The notes under the pieces: model-generated | Told to the model about the DNA's origin: nothing | Database searches by the model: none | The model's input: only the letters and a program-made list of their open reading frames with translations | Made by a program: the position numbers and the translations under genes | DNA from: Povalibacter uvarum | GTDB lineage: Bacteria; Pseudomonadota; Gammaproteobacteria; Steroidobacterales; Steroidobacteraceae | DNA length: 64,000 nucleotides | NCBI RefSeq assembly: GCF_014202975.1 | Contig: NZ_JACHHZ010000001.1 | Location: 744,001-808,000, forward strand | Reading direction: 5' to 3' | Part shown: positions 30,487-39,117 of the stretch, one piece after another | Position numbering within the stretch: position 1 is the first letter of the stretch | Layout of the letters: each line of letters opens with the position of its first letter

Positions 30487-31245
30487 GTGAAGGCCGCTGC
30501 CGCGTGGTTCGAGGAAGCGCTGGGTTACGCTTGCCGGGACGCTGCACTGCTGGAAGCTGCGCTGACGCATCGCAGCGCCGGCGGTCCCCATAACGAACGA
30601 CTGGAATTCCTGGGCGACGCCGTCCTCAACTGCGTCGTCGCGCGGCTCGTCTTCCGCGAGTTCGCCGCTGCCGATGAAGGTGATCTCTCCAGGTTCAGGG
30701 CTAGCCTCGTCAGTGGCGAGGCGCTGGCGGTCATCGCTCTCGAGATCGATCTTGGACAGTACGTCCGCCTCGGATCGGGCGAGCTCAAGTCGGGAGGCTT
30801 CAGGCGCAAGTCGATTCTTGCCGACGCGCTGGAAGCGCTGTTCGGAGCCGTTTACCTCGACGGCGGCTTCGACGCCGCGGAACGGGTCATCGAACGGCTT
30901 TTCATCCCCAGGCTGGATCGGCTGCCCTCGGCGGCCGAACTGAAGGATCCCAAGACCCGTCTCCAGGAAGCGGTCCAGGCGAAGGGATTGCCGCTGCCCG
31001 GATACACGGTCGAATCCATCAGCGGAGAAGCGCACAATCAGGTCTTCCAGGTGAGCTGCTCCGTCGACGCTTTGGGTCTTCGGGCAGTCGGCGTCGGGCC
31101 CAGCCGCCGCCGCGCCGAGCAGGCTGCAGCCAGCGAAGTGTTGAGTGCGTTGCCCAAGGCATCCGTGCGCTCGCCGCCGGTACAGGAAGCGCCGGTTCAA
31201 CCGGGCAGCCCCGAGATCAATTCTTCAGATACGACGAGTTCCTAG
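30487..31245 (+). CDS. rnc: Ribonuclease III
   Basis: Cuts double-stranded RNA in rRNA and mRNA processing. 252 residues from GTG 30487. The RNase III signature HNERLEFLGDAVLNCVVARL is at about residues 35-54; the second acidic site is ADALEALFGAVYLDGG. A dsRNA-binding domain follows (DPKTRLQEAVQAKG to RAEQAAASEVLSAL). The last 30 residues form a Pro/Ser-rich tail beyond the usual end. era follows after 7 nt. Confidence 0.97.
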   Translation: MKAAAAWFEEALGYACRDAALLEAALTHRSAGGPHNERLEFLGDAVLNCVVARLVFREFAAADEGDLSRFRASLVSGEALAVIALEIDLGQYVRLGSGELKSGGFRRKSILADALEALFGAVYLDGGFDAAERVIERLFIPRLDRLPSAAELKDPKTRLQEAVQAKGLPLPGYTVESISGEAHNQVFQVSCSVDALGLRAVGVGPSRRRAEQAAASEVLSALPKASVRSPPVQEAPVQPGSPEINSSDTTSS

Positions 31246-31252
31246 AGTCCCG

Positions 31253-32191
31253 ATGAACGACCACGAGGTCAACGATCCCGCGCCCCCCGAAAGCGGCGTC
31301 AGTCCCGATTTCCGTTGCGGCTTCGCCGCGATCGTCGGGCGGCCGAACGTAGGCAAGTCGACGCTGCTCAATGCGCTGCTCGAGCGCAAGGTCAGTATCG
31401 TGAGCCCGAAGCCGCAGACCACGCGGCATCGCATTCTCGGCATCCGCAGCAGCGAGCAGTCGCAGATCATTTTCGTCGACACGCCCGGGCTGCACTCAGG
31501 CGGCAAGCGCGCGATGAACCGGCACATGAATCGTGCCGCGGTGATGTCGTTGAACGATGCCGATGTGAACCTGTTCGTCATCGAGGCGCTGCGCTGGATC
31601 GATGAGGATCAGCGGATCCTGGAGCAGCTCGTGCAGCGCGGGCGGCCGATCATTCTTGCCGTGAACAAGGTCGACAGAGTGACGCCCCGCGAGCGTCTGC
31701 TCCCTTACATGGAAGAGCTGAGCCGCAAGGCGCACTTTGCGGAAGTCGTTCCTCTGTCAGGGTTGAAGAAGAGCAACATCGCGGTCGTTCCCGAACTGAT
31801 CGCAAAGCATCTGCCGCTGTCGCCGCCGCATTTCCCGCTGGACCAGGTGACCGACCGCAGCCCGCAATTCCAGGCATCGGAGATCATTCGCGAGAAGCTG
31901 ACGCTCCGGCTGCACCAGGAGCTGCCCTACGGCCTGACCGTGGAGATCGAACGTTTCGCGGAAGAGGAGGGCCGGTTGATGATCAATGCGGTCATCTGGG
32001 TGGAGCGCACCGGTCAGAAAGCCATCGTCATCGGCCAGGGCGGCGAACAGCTGAAGGAAGTAGGGCGCTCGGCCCGCCTGGAGATGGCCGAACTGTTCGG
32101 CCGCCCGGTGCATCTCGAGCTGTGGGTGAAGGTCAAAGAGAACTGGTCGGACAGCGAGCAGGCGCTGCGGCAGCTGGGATACGAATCATGA
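31253..32191 (+). CDS. era: GTPase Era
   Basis: GTPase that binds 16S rRNA 3' end and helps mature the 30S subunit. 312 residues. G1 GRPNVGKSTLLNALL, effector PQTTRHRI, G3 DTPGLH and G4 NKVD; the C-terminal KH domain has VERTGQKAIVIGQGGEQLK. The ATG at 31253 gives an about 20-residue acidic extension before the G domain. Rnc, Era and RecO are co-encoded in most gammaproteobacteria. Confidence 0.97.
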   Translation: MNDHEVNDPAPPESGVSPDFRCGFAAIVGRPNVGKSTLLNALLERKVSIVSPKPQTTRHRILGIRSSEQSQIIFVDTPGLHSGGKRAMNRHMNRAAVMSLNDADVNLFVIEALRWIDEDQRILEQLVQRGRPIILAVNKVDRVTPRERLLPYMEELSRKAHFAEVVPLSGLKKSNIAVVPELIAKHLPLSPPHFPLDQVTDRSPQFQASEIIREKLTLRLHQELPYGLTVEIERFAEEEGRLMINAVIWVERTGQKAIVIGQGGEQLKEVGRSARLEMAELFGRPVHLELWVKVKENWSDSEQALRQLGYES

Positions 32192-32199
32192 CAATCGGC

Positions 32200-32227
32200 G
32201 AGCGACGAGCTGTGAGCGACGAGCCGG
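32200..32227. repeat. Heptad repeat array (GAGCGAC type), era-recO gap
   Basis: GAGCGAC GAGCTGT GAGCGAC GAGCCGG in perfect 7-bp phase, followed by CAGG, starting 9 nt after the era stop and ending 34 nt before the recO start. Confidence 0.7.
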
Positions 32228-32261
32228 CAGGCTGAGCTCGCCCGGTCCCGTTGTCGTCGCC

Positions 32262-32999
32262 ATGCCCGCGCAGATCCTCCTCCAGCCCTCGTACGTCCTC
32301 CACCACCGTCCGTATCGCGATACCAGCCGTATTCTCGAGCTGTTCACGCGCGACCACGGCAGGGTGAGCGTATTCGCCCGTGGAGCGCGGGGCGGCGGAC
32401 GCAAGGGCGCATCGCCAATGTCGATGCTGCAGCCGTTCAATCGCCTCCTGGTGTCGTGGAGTGCGGGCGCCGAGGCCGGCACCCTGACAGCGGTCGAGTT
32501 CGATGGCGCCTATTCCATTCTTCCTCCCGACCGGCTCGTGAGCGCTTCCTATCTCAGCGAGTTGCTGCTCAAGCTCTTTGTACGCCACGATCCTCACCCG
32601 GATGTGTTCGAGCTCTACGCGCAAAGCATCGATGCCCTGAAGGCCTCACCTGATCCTTTGCCGGTGCTGAGGCTGTTCGAGAAACGGCTGCTCGAGGCCA
32701 TCGGCTACGGACTGGCGCTCACACACGATGTCGCAACGGGTGCTCCAATCGATCCCGGGCTCGAATACCACTACAGGATCGAGCAAGGTGCAGTGGCGGT
32801 TCAGGGCGTTGCGGAAGGCGCCACCCTCTATTCAGGAACCGCGCTGCTGGCGCTTGCATCGGAGTCGCTCGACGACGCGGCCACCTGTCAGGAGGTGCGG
32901 AGCCTCTTGCGAGCGGCTCTGGATCGCGTGCTGGACGGCTGCGAACTCAAGAGCCGGCAAGTCATGCTGGCGCTGCGCAACCGGGACCGCACCCGCTGA
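32262..32999 (+). CDS. recO: DNA repair protein RecO
   Basis: Recombination mediator that helps load RecA on SSB-coated DNA in the RecFOR pathway. 245 residues. The N-terminal OB fold has [20 protein letters not shown], then [15 protein letters not shown] and the [11 protein letters not shown] strand; the helical C-terminus includes [18 protein letters not shown]. The four-cysteine zinc motif of some RecO proteins is not present. Located between era and pdxJ as in E. coli. Confidence 0.95.
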   Translation: MPAQILLQPSYVLHHRPYRDTSRILELFTRDHGRVSVFARGARGGGRKGASPMSMLQPFNRLLVSWSAGAEAGTLTAVEFDGAYSILPPDRLVSASYLSELLLKLFVRHDPHPDVFELYAQSIDALKASPDPLPVLRLFEKRLLEAIGYGLALTHDVATGAPIDPGLEYHYRIEQGAVAVQGVAEGATLYSGTALLALASESLDDAATCQEVRSLLRAALDRVLDGCELKSRQVMLALRNRDRTR

Positions 33000-33035
33000 C
33001 CCGAATGCACATTCGGGGCCGAGCCGATATGCTCT

Positions 33036-33063
33036 CACCCGTCACCCGTCACCCGTCACCCGT
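33036..33063. repeat. Heptad array CACCCGT x4 abutting the pdxJ start
   Basis: Four perfect CACCCGT units end one base before the pdxJ ATG (33065). They replace any Shine-Dalgarno sequence. The reverse complement, ACGGGTG, is the unit type at 11886-11906. Confidence 0.88.
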
Positions 33064-33064
33064 C

Positions 33065-33790
33065 ATGCTCCATCTCGGTGTCAACGTCGATCATGTGGCC
33101 ACGCTGCGTCAGGCACGCCGCACCACCTATCCCGATCCGCTCTTTGCTGCGCTGGTCGCCGAGCAGAGCGGGGCGGACAGCATCACGATTCATCTGCGCG
33201 AAGATCGCCGGCACATCCAGGATCGGGATGTGCACCTGTGTCAGCAGGCGTTGCAGACTCGCGTCAATTTCGAGATGGCCGCGACGGAGGAAATGGTTCG
33301 GATCGCGTGCGAAGTGAAACCGGCCGATTGCTGTCTCGTGCCCGAGAAGCGCACTGAAGTGACGACCGAGGGCGGCCTCGATGTGATCGGTCAGGAAGCC
33401 GCGCTCAAGCCCATCGTTGCCAGGCTGAAGGCAGCGGGTATTCGCGTGTCGCTGTTCATCGATCCGGAAGTGGCACAGCTCGATGCGGCTGTGCGAGTGG
33501 GCGCGCCGGTCGTCGAATTGCACACAGGTGCGTACGCGGACGCCATAGGCGAAGCTCGGGCTCGCGAGCTCACGCGCGTCCAGCATGCGGCCAGACACGG
33601 TGCCAGAGTCGGGCTGACGGTCCACGCCGGCCACGGTTTGAACTATCACAACGTGCAGCCCATTGCGGCGATTCCCGAGATCGTGGAACTGAACATCGGA
33701 CACGCGATCGTCGCGCGGGCTGTGATCGATGGCATGCGCGTCGCGGTGTCCGAGATGAAGCGTCTGATGCTGCAGGCGCGCGGCGAATGA
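33065..33790 (+). CDS. pdxJ: Pyridoxine 5'-phosphate synthase
   Basis: Last ring-closing step of DXP-dependent vitamin B6 synthesis. 241 residues. Family motifs: [17 protein letters not shown] at the start, [23 protein letters not shown]-like [25 protein letters not shown], and [16 protein letters not shown], then [16 protein letters not shown] 33065 is chosen because it aligns with family starts, although no ribosome-binding site precedes it. Overlaps acpS by 4 nt, as in E. coli. Confidence 0.96.
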   Translation: MLHLGVNVDHVATLRQARRTTYPDPLFAALVAEQSGADSITIHLREDRRHIQDRDVHLCQQALQTRVNFEMAATEEMVRIACEVKPADCCLVPEKRTEVTTEGGLDVIGQEAALKPIVARLKAAGIRVSLFIDPEVAQLDAAVRVGAPVVELHTGAYADAIGEARARELTRVQHAARHGARVGLTVHAGHGLNYHNVQPIAAIPEIVELNIGHAIVARAVIDGMRVAVSEMKRLMLQARGE

Positions 33791-34200
33791 TTCACGGCAT
33801 CGGCACCGATGTCGTTCAGGTCGAGCGCATCGCTCGCATCTTCGAGCGGCATGGCGAGCGCTTCGTCGAGCATCTCCTCATGCCGCAGGAAGAAGCGGCA
33901 TTCCGCGACCACAAGCGTCCGGTCAGGTTTCTCGCGATGCGTTTCGCGGCGAAGGAAGCCGTCGTAAAGGCGATGGGAACCGGATTCGCCCACGGCATGT
34001 GGCTCCGCGACTGCGGCGTCGCCGCCAACGATTTCGGCAAGCCCGAGATCATCTGGTCCGATCGCGGCCGCGAACGCTGCGGCCAGCTCGGCATCGGCGA
34101 AGGCCATGTAACCCTGACCGACGAAGCCGGCCTCGTGGTCGCCGTCGCCGTACTGATGAAAGACGTGAACGGACGGCAGGCAGCCGACAGTGCAAAATAG
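33787..34200 (+). CDS. acpS: Holo-[acyl-carrier-protein] synthase
   Basis: Transfers 4'-phosphopantetheine from CoA to acyl carrier protein. 137 residues. Motifs: [13 protein letters not shown] with the magnesium-binding Asp, and [20 protein letters not shown] with the second acidic ligand. The chain ends in the usual [15 protein letters not shown] strands. Coupled to pdxJ by an ATGA overlap; together with accA it supplies the start of fatty-acid synthesis. Confidence 0.95.
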   Translation: MIHGIGTDVVQVERIARIFERHGERFVEHLLMPQEEAAFRDHKRPVRFLAMRFAAKEAVVKAMGTGFAHGMWLRDCGVAANDFGKPEIIWSDRGRERCGQLGIGEGHVTLTDEAGLVVAVAVLMKDVNGRQAADSAK

Positions 34201-34223
34201 CGCCGGCTCTTCCGCGTTCTGAC

Positions 34224-34244
34224 CATCCGCCATCCGCCAGTCAC
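34224..34244. repeat. Heptad repeat array (CATCCGC type) before the exonuclease gene
   Basis: CATCCGC CATCCGC CAGTCAC, ending 8 nt before the ATG at 34253. The left flank GTTCTGACC resembles the flank GTTCTGAACC of the array at 16463, suggesting a common boundary. Confidence 0.65.
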
Positions 34245-34252
34245 TTCTTCCT

Positions 34253-35032
34253 ATGCCTGTTTTTGCCTTCGATATCGAAACCATCCCTGACGTCGAGCTG
34301 GGTCGCCGGGTCTATGACCTCGACGGGCTGAGCGACAAGGAAGTCGGCTACGTCATGCAGGCCAAACGCCGCGAGGCGACCGGCAGCGAGTTCCTCTCGT
34401 ACGAGCAGCAGCGCGTGATCACGATCTCCGTGGCATTGCGCACCGGCGATACGTTCAAGGTGTGGTCGCTCGGCGATCCCGGCGCGCCGGAAGCCGAGCT
34501 CATCCAGAGATTCTTCGACGGCATCGAGAAGTACACGCCCGATCTGGTTTCGTGGAATGGCGGCGGCTTCGATCTGCCGGTGCTGCACTATCGCGCCATG
34601 CGTCACGGCATCCAGGCGCCGCGCTATTGGGAGACGGGCAACGAGGACCAGGCTTTCCGGTTCAACAACTATCTGAATCGCTATCACACCCGCCACCTCG
34701 ATCTGATGGACGTGCTGTCGAGCTTCCAGTCGCGGGCCAGGGTCAGCCTGCAGGCGGCGGCAATGCTGCTCGGTCTGCCCGGGAAGCTCGGGATGAGCGG
34801 CGACAAGGTGTGGGATGCCTATCTCGCGGGCCAGATCGACGAGATCCGCAACTACTGCGAAACCGACGTGCTCAACACGTTCCTCGTGTACCTGCGATTC
34901 GAGCTGATGCGGGGCATGTTGTCGCGCGACGAGTATCACCACGAATGCGAGCGCGTGCGCGCCGCGTTGCGTGCACAGGCAAAGCCGCACTTCGAGGAAT
35001 TCCTCGCGGCGTGGCAAGAGGTCCAGGTTTGA
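34253..35032 (+). CDS. Predicted 3'-5' exonuclease, PolB-like
   Basis: 259 residues with a DnaQ/RNase H-like exonuclease fold: Exo I FAFDIETIPD (DxE), Exo II DLVSWNGGGFDLPVL, and Exo III near YCETDVLNTFLVY (YxxTD-type). This matches the family annotated as DNA polymerase B-like 3'-5' exonuclease, found in many proteobacteria as a stand-alone protein. No polymerase domain is present. The last codons overlap rlmD by 4 nt. Cellular substrate not established. Confidence 0.88.
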   Translation: MPVFAFDIETIPDVELGRRVYDLDGLSDKEVGYVMQAKRREATGSEFLSYEQQRVITISVALRTGDTFKVWSLGDPGAPEAELIQRFFDGIEKYTPDLVSWNGGGFDLPVLHYRAMRHGIQAPRYWETGNEDQAFRFNNYLNRYHTRHLDLMDVLSSFQSRARVSLQAAAMLLGLPGKLGMSGDKVWDAYLAGQIDEIRNYCETDVLNTFLVYLRFELMRGMLSRDEYHHECERVRAALRAQAKPHFEEFLAAWQEVQV

Positions 35033-36360
35033 GCAGACGATCACGCGGAGCGCGACTGCCGGCGGCTCCACAGATTTCCGTCATCGAGGATCTGTCGCAC
35101 GAAGGTCGCGGCGTCACGCACCTGAACGGCAAGGTCGTCTTCGTCGAAGACGCATTGCCGGGCGAGCGCGTCGAGTGGGTCATGACGAAGCGTGGCCCGA
35201 ACTTCGACGATGCCCGGCTCGGGAAGGTGCTGGAGCCATCCCCGGATCGTGTCGAACCGCGCTGCCAGCACTTCGGGGTTTGCGGCGGCTGCGCGCTCCA
35301 GCACCTGTCGGCCGGCAAGCAGATCGAGTTCAAGCAGCGGCAGCTCATCGATGGCCTCACGCGAATCGGCAAGGTCACTGCGGGCGAGATCCTGCCGCCT
35401 CTGCAGGCCGACAGCTGGAATTATCGAAGGCGCGCGCGCCTGGCGGCTCGCTGGGTGCCGAAGAAGGATCGCGTCGTAGTCGGGTTCAAGGAACGCTCCA
35501 CTAGCTACATCGCCCATCTGCAGCGTTGCGAGATCCTTCGCGCACCGGTCGACGCACTGATTCCCGCGCTGTCCCAGCTGCTGACGTCTCTGAGCATTCG
35601 CAATCGACTGCCGCAGATCGAAGTCGCCGTCGCTGACGATGCGGTCGCGCTCGTGATCCGCGTGCTCGAACCGCTCACCGAAATGGATCTGGAACATCTG
35701 CGCAAGTTCGAGCGCGACAACGCACTGATCCTGTACTTGCAGCCCGGCGGCTACGAAACCGTCGCGCCATTGAGCGGCAACGCTCCCGCGTTGAGCTATC
35801 GATTGCCCCAGTTCGACGTCACCATCCAGTTTCAGCCCACGGACTTCGTGCAGGTGAACGGCGCATTGAACGAGGCGATGATCGATAGGGTCATGAAGCT
35901 GCTCGAACCGGCGCCGACAGAATCTGTTCTCGACCTCTTCTGCGGGCTGGGTAATTTCTCGCTGCCGCTGGCGCGCCTCGCGAAGGAAGTCGTGGGCGTG
36001 GAGGGCGAGGCGGGCCTCGTCGCGCGCGCCCGCGAGAACGCACAACGAAACGGTCTCACGAACGCCGAGTTCTTCACCGGCAACCTCGCCGCGCCCGATG
36101 TGAATCAGGAACGCTGGGCGAAACGCCGCTACGACAAAGTACTGCTCGATCCACCCCGCGCTGGCGCCGAGGAAGTCCTGCCCGTCGTCGCCGCATCCGG
36201 CGCGAAACGTCTGGTTTACGTTTCGTGCCACCCCGGCACCCTCGCACGCGACGCCGGCATCCTCGTCCGTGAACACGGCTTCAAACTCACTGCCGCCGGC
36301 GTCATGGACATGTTCCCCCACACCGCCCACGTCGAATCCGTCGCCGTCTTCACTCGGTGA
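35029..36360 (+). CDS. rlmD: 23S rRNA (uracil(1939)-C(5))-methyltransferase RlmD
   Basis: Iron-sulfur SAM-dependent m5U methyltransferase of 23S rRNA. 443 residues from TTG 35029, which overlaps the preceding stop as TTGA. A TRAM domain (ISVIEDLSHEGRGVTHLNGK to LPGERV) is followed by Fe-S cysteines in CQHFGVCGGCALQH, the SAM motif DLFCGLGNFSLPLAR, and the catalytic region LDPPRAGAEE and VYVSCHPGTLARD. The long upstream in-frame extension belongs to the neighbour's antisense-like frame and is rejected. Confidence 0.94.
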   Translation: MSRRSRGARLPAAPQISVIEDLSHEGRGVTHLNGKVVFVEDALPGERVEWVMTKRGPNFDDARLGKVLEPSPDRVEPRCQHFGVCGGCALQHLSAGKQIEFKQRQLIDGLTRIGKVTAGEILPPLQADSWNYRRRARLAARWVPKKDRVVVGFKERSTSYIAHLQRCEILRAPVDALIPALSQLLTSLSIRNRLPQIEVAVADDAVALVIRVLEPLTEMDLEHLRKFERDNALILYLQPGGYETVAPLSGNAPALSYRLPQFDVTIQFQPTDFVQVNGALNEAMIDRVMKLLEPAPTESVLDLFCGLGNFSLPLARLAKEVVGVEGEAGLVARARENAQRNGLTNAEFFTGNLAAPDVNQERWAKRRYDKVLLDPPRAGAEEVLPVVAASGAKRLVYVSCHPGTLARDAGILVREHGFKLTAAGVMDMFPHTAHVESVAVFTR

Positions 36361-36377
36361 ATATCTTCTGATCTGGC

Positions 36378-36398
36378 TAACCGCCAACCGCCAACCGC
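36378..36398. repeat. Heptad array (TAACCGC, CAACCGC x2) before CYTH gene
   Basis: TAACCGC CAACCGC CAACCGC, then TTCTCCTT and the ATG at 36407. Same unit and same TTCTC tail as 16463-16490; the left flank CTTCTGATCTGGC is also similar to other copies. Confidence 0.8.
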
Positions 36399-36406
36399 TT
36401 CTCCTT

Positions 36407-36877
36407 ATGGCTCTCGAAATCGAACGCAAATTCCTCGTCCGCTCCGATGAGTGGCGTGTGCAAGTGCAGAGCCGCGAACTGCTGAAGCAGGGCTACCTCA
36501 CATCGGGCGCCGCGTGTTCGATTCGCGCCCGAGTCGCCGGCGAGCAAGCGTGGCTCAACATCAAGGCAAAACGCTCGGGCATGACTCGCCTGGAATTCGA
36601 GTACCCCATCCCTCGGGCCGATGCCGATGAAATCCTCAGCGAACTGTGCAATGGTCCCTTGCTGGAAAAGTATCGTCATCGCATTCCCGCGGGTGAGCTC
36701 GCCTGGGAGATCGATGAATTCCTCGGCGCCAATGCGGGATTGATCGTCGCTGAGATCGAGTTGCCCAGCGAACAGGCGCAGTTCACACGACCGCCCTGGC
36801 TGGGTGAGGAAGTGACCGACGACGTGCGGTACTACAATTTCAATCTGGCGCTGAAGCCGTATCGGGAGTGGGTATGA
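36407..36877 (+). CDS. CYTH domain protein (triphosphate tunnel enzyme)
   Basis: 156 residues. It begins ALEIERKFLVRSDEW, the EXEXK hallmark of CYTH/triphosphate-tunnel enzymes, followed by IRARVAGEQAWLNIKAKRSG, then the RLEFEYPIP strand, WEIDEFLGANAGLIVAEIEL and LPSE. Small bacterial members of this kind often hydrolyse inorganic triphosphate; adenylate cyclase activity (CyaB class) is another family function. The ATG at 36407 lies 8 nt after a heptad array. Confidence 0.92.
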   Translation: MALEIERKFLVRSDEWRVQVQSRELLKQGYLTSGAACSIRARVAGEQAWLNIKAKRSGMTRLEFEYPIPRADADEILSELCNGPLLEKYRHRIPAGELAWEIDEFLGANAGLIVAEIELPSEQAQFTRPPWLGEEVTDDVRYYNFNLALKPYREWV

Positions 36878-36880
36878 AAA

Positions 36881-36982
36881 GAGGCTTGAGGCTTGAGGCT
36901 CGTGGCTCGAGCCAGAAGGGGCAAATGACCTGGCCATCTGACCGGGGCTCACGCCTCACGCCTCGCGCCTCGAGCCTCGGGT
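36881..36982. repeat. Heptad repeat element, inverted pair (CYTH-nagZ gap)
   Basis: Left arm 36881-36915: GAGGCTT GAGGCTT GAGGCTC GTGGCTC GAGCCAG. Right arm 36948-36982: CTCACGC CTCACGC CTCGCGC CTCGAGC CTCGGGT. The arms are roughly reverse complements. The element begins 3 nt after the CYTH stop and ends 7 nt before nagZ, so it is almost the entire gap. Confidence 0.85.
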
Positions 36983-36989
36983 TCCGCGT

Positions 36990-38033
36990 ATGACTCTCGG
37001 CCCCCTCATGATCGACGTCGCCGGGCTCGAGCTCACAGCCGAGGACCGGGACCTGCTGGCGCATCCCCTGGTGGGCGGGTGCATCCTCTTTACCCGCAAT
37101 TTCGCGAGCATCGAGCAGCTGGAAGCACTAGTGGCCAGCATCCGGGCGGTCAGGACGCCGCCGTTGCTCGTGGCGGTCGACCACGAAGGGGGGCGGGTAC
37201 AGCGCTTCCGGAAGGACTTCACGGTCCTGCCGCCCATGAGGACGATCGGCCGACAGTACGACATCGATCCGGCCGCGGGGCGTCAGCTTGCCCGGCAGTG
37301 CGGATGGCTCCTCGCCGCCGAGTGCCTGGCTGTAGGGATCGATATGAGCTTCGCCCCGGTCGTGGACCTCGACTACGGGATGAGCTCGGTCATCGGGGAC
37401 CGGGCCTTTCACCGCAATCCCAGGGTGGTTGCCGAGCTGGCCATCGCCTTCGCGAACGGCATGAAGGACGCCGGTATGTCCGCGACGGCCAAGCATTTTC
37501 CGGGTCATGGAGCGGTCGTCCCGGACTCCCATGTTGCGATGCCCGTCGACCGTCGGCCCCTGGCCGACATGGACGACGATATCTACCCGTACGAGCGGAT
37601 GATCGACAACGGGCTGGCCTCGGTCATGGCGGCGCATGTGGTCTTTGCTGAAGTCGACCCGCTTCCTGCAGGGTTTTCCCGTCGCTGGCTTCAGGATGAG
37701 CTGCGCGGGAGGCTCCGGTTCGGCGGGGCGATCTTCTCCGATGACCTATCAATGGCGGGTGCCGGCGTCGTCGGGGACATGCCGGAACGCGTTCGAGCCG
37801 CGCTTGCAGCCGGCTGCGACATCGTCCCCATCTGCAACAATCGCCAAGGTGTGCTCCAAGTCATCGATTCTTTGCGGGGAAGCGGAGATCCTCTGAGCCA
37901 TATTCGATTGGCGCGTCTGCACGGCAGGCAGGGAACAGACCGGATCGCTTTGCGCGGGACGGCCGACTGGCAAACCTGCGAGCAGGCGATCAAGGGCACG
38001 ATGGACCGGCCGGATCTGAGGCTGGACGCGTAG
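36990..38033 (+). CDS. nagZ: Beta-N-acetylhexosaminidase NagZ
   Basis: Cytoplasmic glycoside hydrolase family 3 enzyme removing GlcNAc from recycled muropeptides. 347 residues. Motifs: MIDVAGLELTAEDRDLLAHP, VAVDHEGGRVQRFR, the catalytic-loop KHFPGHGAVVPDSHVAMP (with the catalytic His/Asp dyad), and the nucleophile Asp in FSDDLSMAGA. In Enterobacteriaceae NagZ products induce AmpC; no ampR/ampC is in this window. Confidence 0.97.
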   Translation: MTLGPLMIDVAGLELTAEDRDLLAHPLVGGCILFTRNFASIEQLEALVASIRAVRTPPLLVAVDHEGGRVQRFRKDFTVLPPMRTIGRQYDIDPAAGRQLARQCGWLLAAECLAVGIDMSFAPVVDLDYGMSSVIGDRAFHRNPRVVAELAIAFANGMKDAGMSATAKHFPGHGAVVPDSHVAMPVDRRPLADMDDDIYPYERMIDNGLASVMAAHVVFAEVDPLPAGFSRRWLQDELRGRLRFGGAIFSDDLSMAGAGVVGDMPERVRAALAAGCDIVPICNNRQGVLQVIDSLRGSGDPLSHIRLARLHGRQGTDRIALRGTADWQTCEQAIKGTMDRPDLRLDA

Positions 38034-38078
38034 GGTCAGGCGCATAAGGGTCAAAGGCGATCCGTTTCGGTTGTGACG

Positions 38079-39023
38079 ATGAGCACGGTAGATCCAAATC
38101 TGTTCAAGACCATGGTGGAGACGGCTCCCGAGGCAGTCGCCCTCTGTGAAGCCACGTCCGGCCACTGGCACGTGACCTATGTGAATCCCGCGATGGAGCA
38201 TCTGACCGGCTATAAGGCCGATGCCATGCTCGGTCGCAATCTGCGATTCCTGCAGGCCGAGGACCACGACCAGGAAGGCCTGGACCGAATCCGCGAAGCC
38301 CTGCGCGACGGCAACAGCTGCCGCGCGACGTTGCGCAACTACCGCAGTGACGGCACCCAGTTCTGGAACGAGGTCGTCCTGGCGCCGTTGCGCAGTCCGG
38401 AAGGGCAGATCACTCACTACGCCAGCTTCCACCGTGAAGCAGGTGTGACCCGCACGGAGGCTCGCCCGGAAGCGCGCGATCCGTCGATGAATACGCAGAC
38501 CATGCTGGCGTATCTGCGGGACGACAAGCTGACCGGCCTGCTGCGCCGGCCTTACTTCGAAGAACTGATCAAGCGCGATTGGGGCCTGGCGCAGCGCGAG
38601 TCGCGCCGCCTGAGCTTCCTCGTCTTCGATCTCGACAACTATTCCCACTATCGCGACGTGTTCGGCCGGCAGGGATCGGATCAATCGTTCCGTCGCGTCG
38701 CGCGCGTCGTAGGTGGATGTTTCCGCCGCGCCAGCGATCTCTGCGGCCGCTTCGATGAAGACCAGATTGCAGCGCTCACCACGGGGCTCGATCTGTCGCA
38801 GGCATCGAAGCTCGCGGAAGCTGTGCTCGCGCGGGTGCGCGATCTCGCGATCCACCATCCGCGTTCCAGCGTTTCGCGCTACGTGACTGCCAGCGCGGGT
38901 GTCGTTTCTCTCGTGCCGCCGCACGATGCTCCGCCCAACAAGATCTATCAGGCCGCCATCAAGGCCCTGAAGGATGCGAAGGATCTGGGCCGGAACCGGG
39001 TAGTGAGCAGGGAGTGCGAGTAA
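38079..39023 (+). CDS. LOV-like PAS plus degenerate GGDEF protein
   Basis: 314 residues. Residues about 10-120 are a PAS domain of LOV type: GRNLRFLQ (residues 52-59), NYRSDGTQFWN (87-97). The photoactive cysteine of LOV proteins is Leu55 here. Residues about 145-310 have a GGDEF-domain fold: LTGLLRRPYFEE, FDLDNYSHYRDVFGRQG with the metal-site Asp residues, but the signature reads RFDEDQI where RYGGDEF is expected (DEDQI at residues 226-230). So diguanylate cyclase activity is unlikely; binding or signalling by the domain is possible. No membrane segment. Start at GTG 38073 is an alternative. Confidence 0.88.
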   Translation: MSTVDPNLFKTMVETAPEAVALCEATSGHWHVTYVNPAMEHLTGYKADAMLGRNLRFLQAEDHDQEGLDRIREALRDGNSCRATLRNYRSDGTQFWNEVVLAPLRSPEGQITHYASFHREAGVTRTEARPEARDPSMNTQTMLAYLRDDKLTGLLRRPYFEELIKRDWGLAQRESRRLSFLVFDLDNYSHYRDVFGRQGSDQSFRRVARVVGGCFRRASDLCGRFDEDQIAALTTGLDLSQASKLAEAVLARVRDLAIHHPRSSVSRYVTASAGVVSLVPPHDAPPNKIYQAAIKALKDAKDLGRNRVVSRECE

Positions 39024-39035
39024 GGCACGTTCCTC

Positions 39036-39100
39036 GTCACTCCCGCGCAGGCGGGAGTCCGTCCTTGATCCGAATGGATTCCCGCTTTCGCGGGAATGAC
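39036..39100. repeat. 65-bp palindromic extragenic repeat, copy 2
   Basis: Same structure as 16375-16440: GTCACTCCCGCG at the left and CGCGGGAATGAC at the right, sharing TGGATTCCCGCTTTCG in the right half. It lies between the convergent LOV/GGDEF gene and csiV. Confidence 0.83.
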
Positions 39101-39117
39101 ACTGCCGGCGCGACTTC

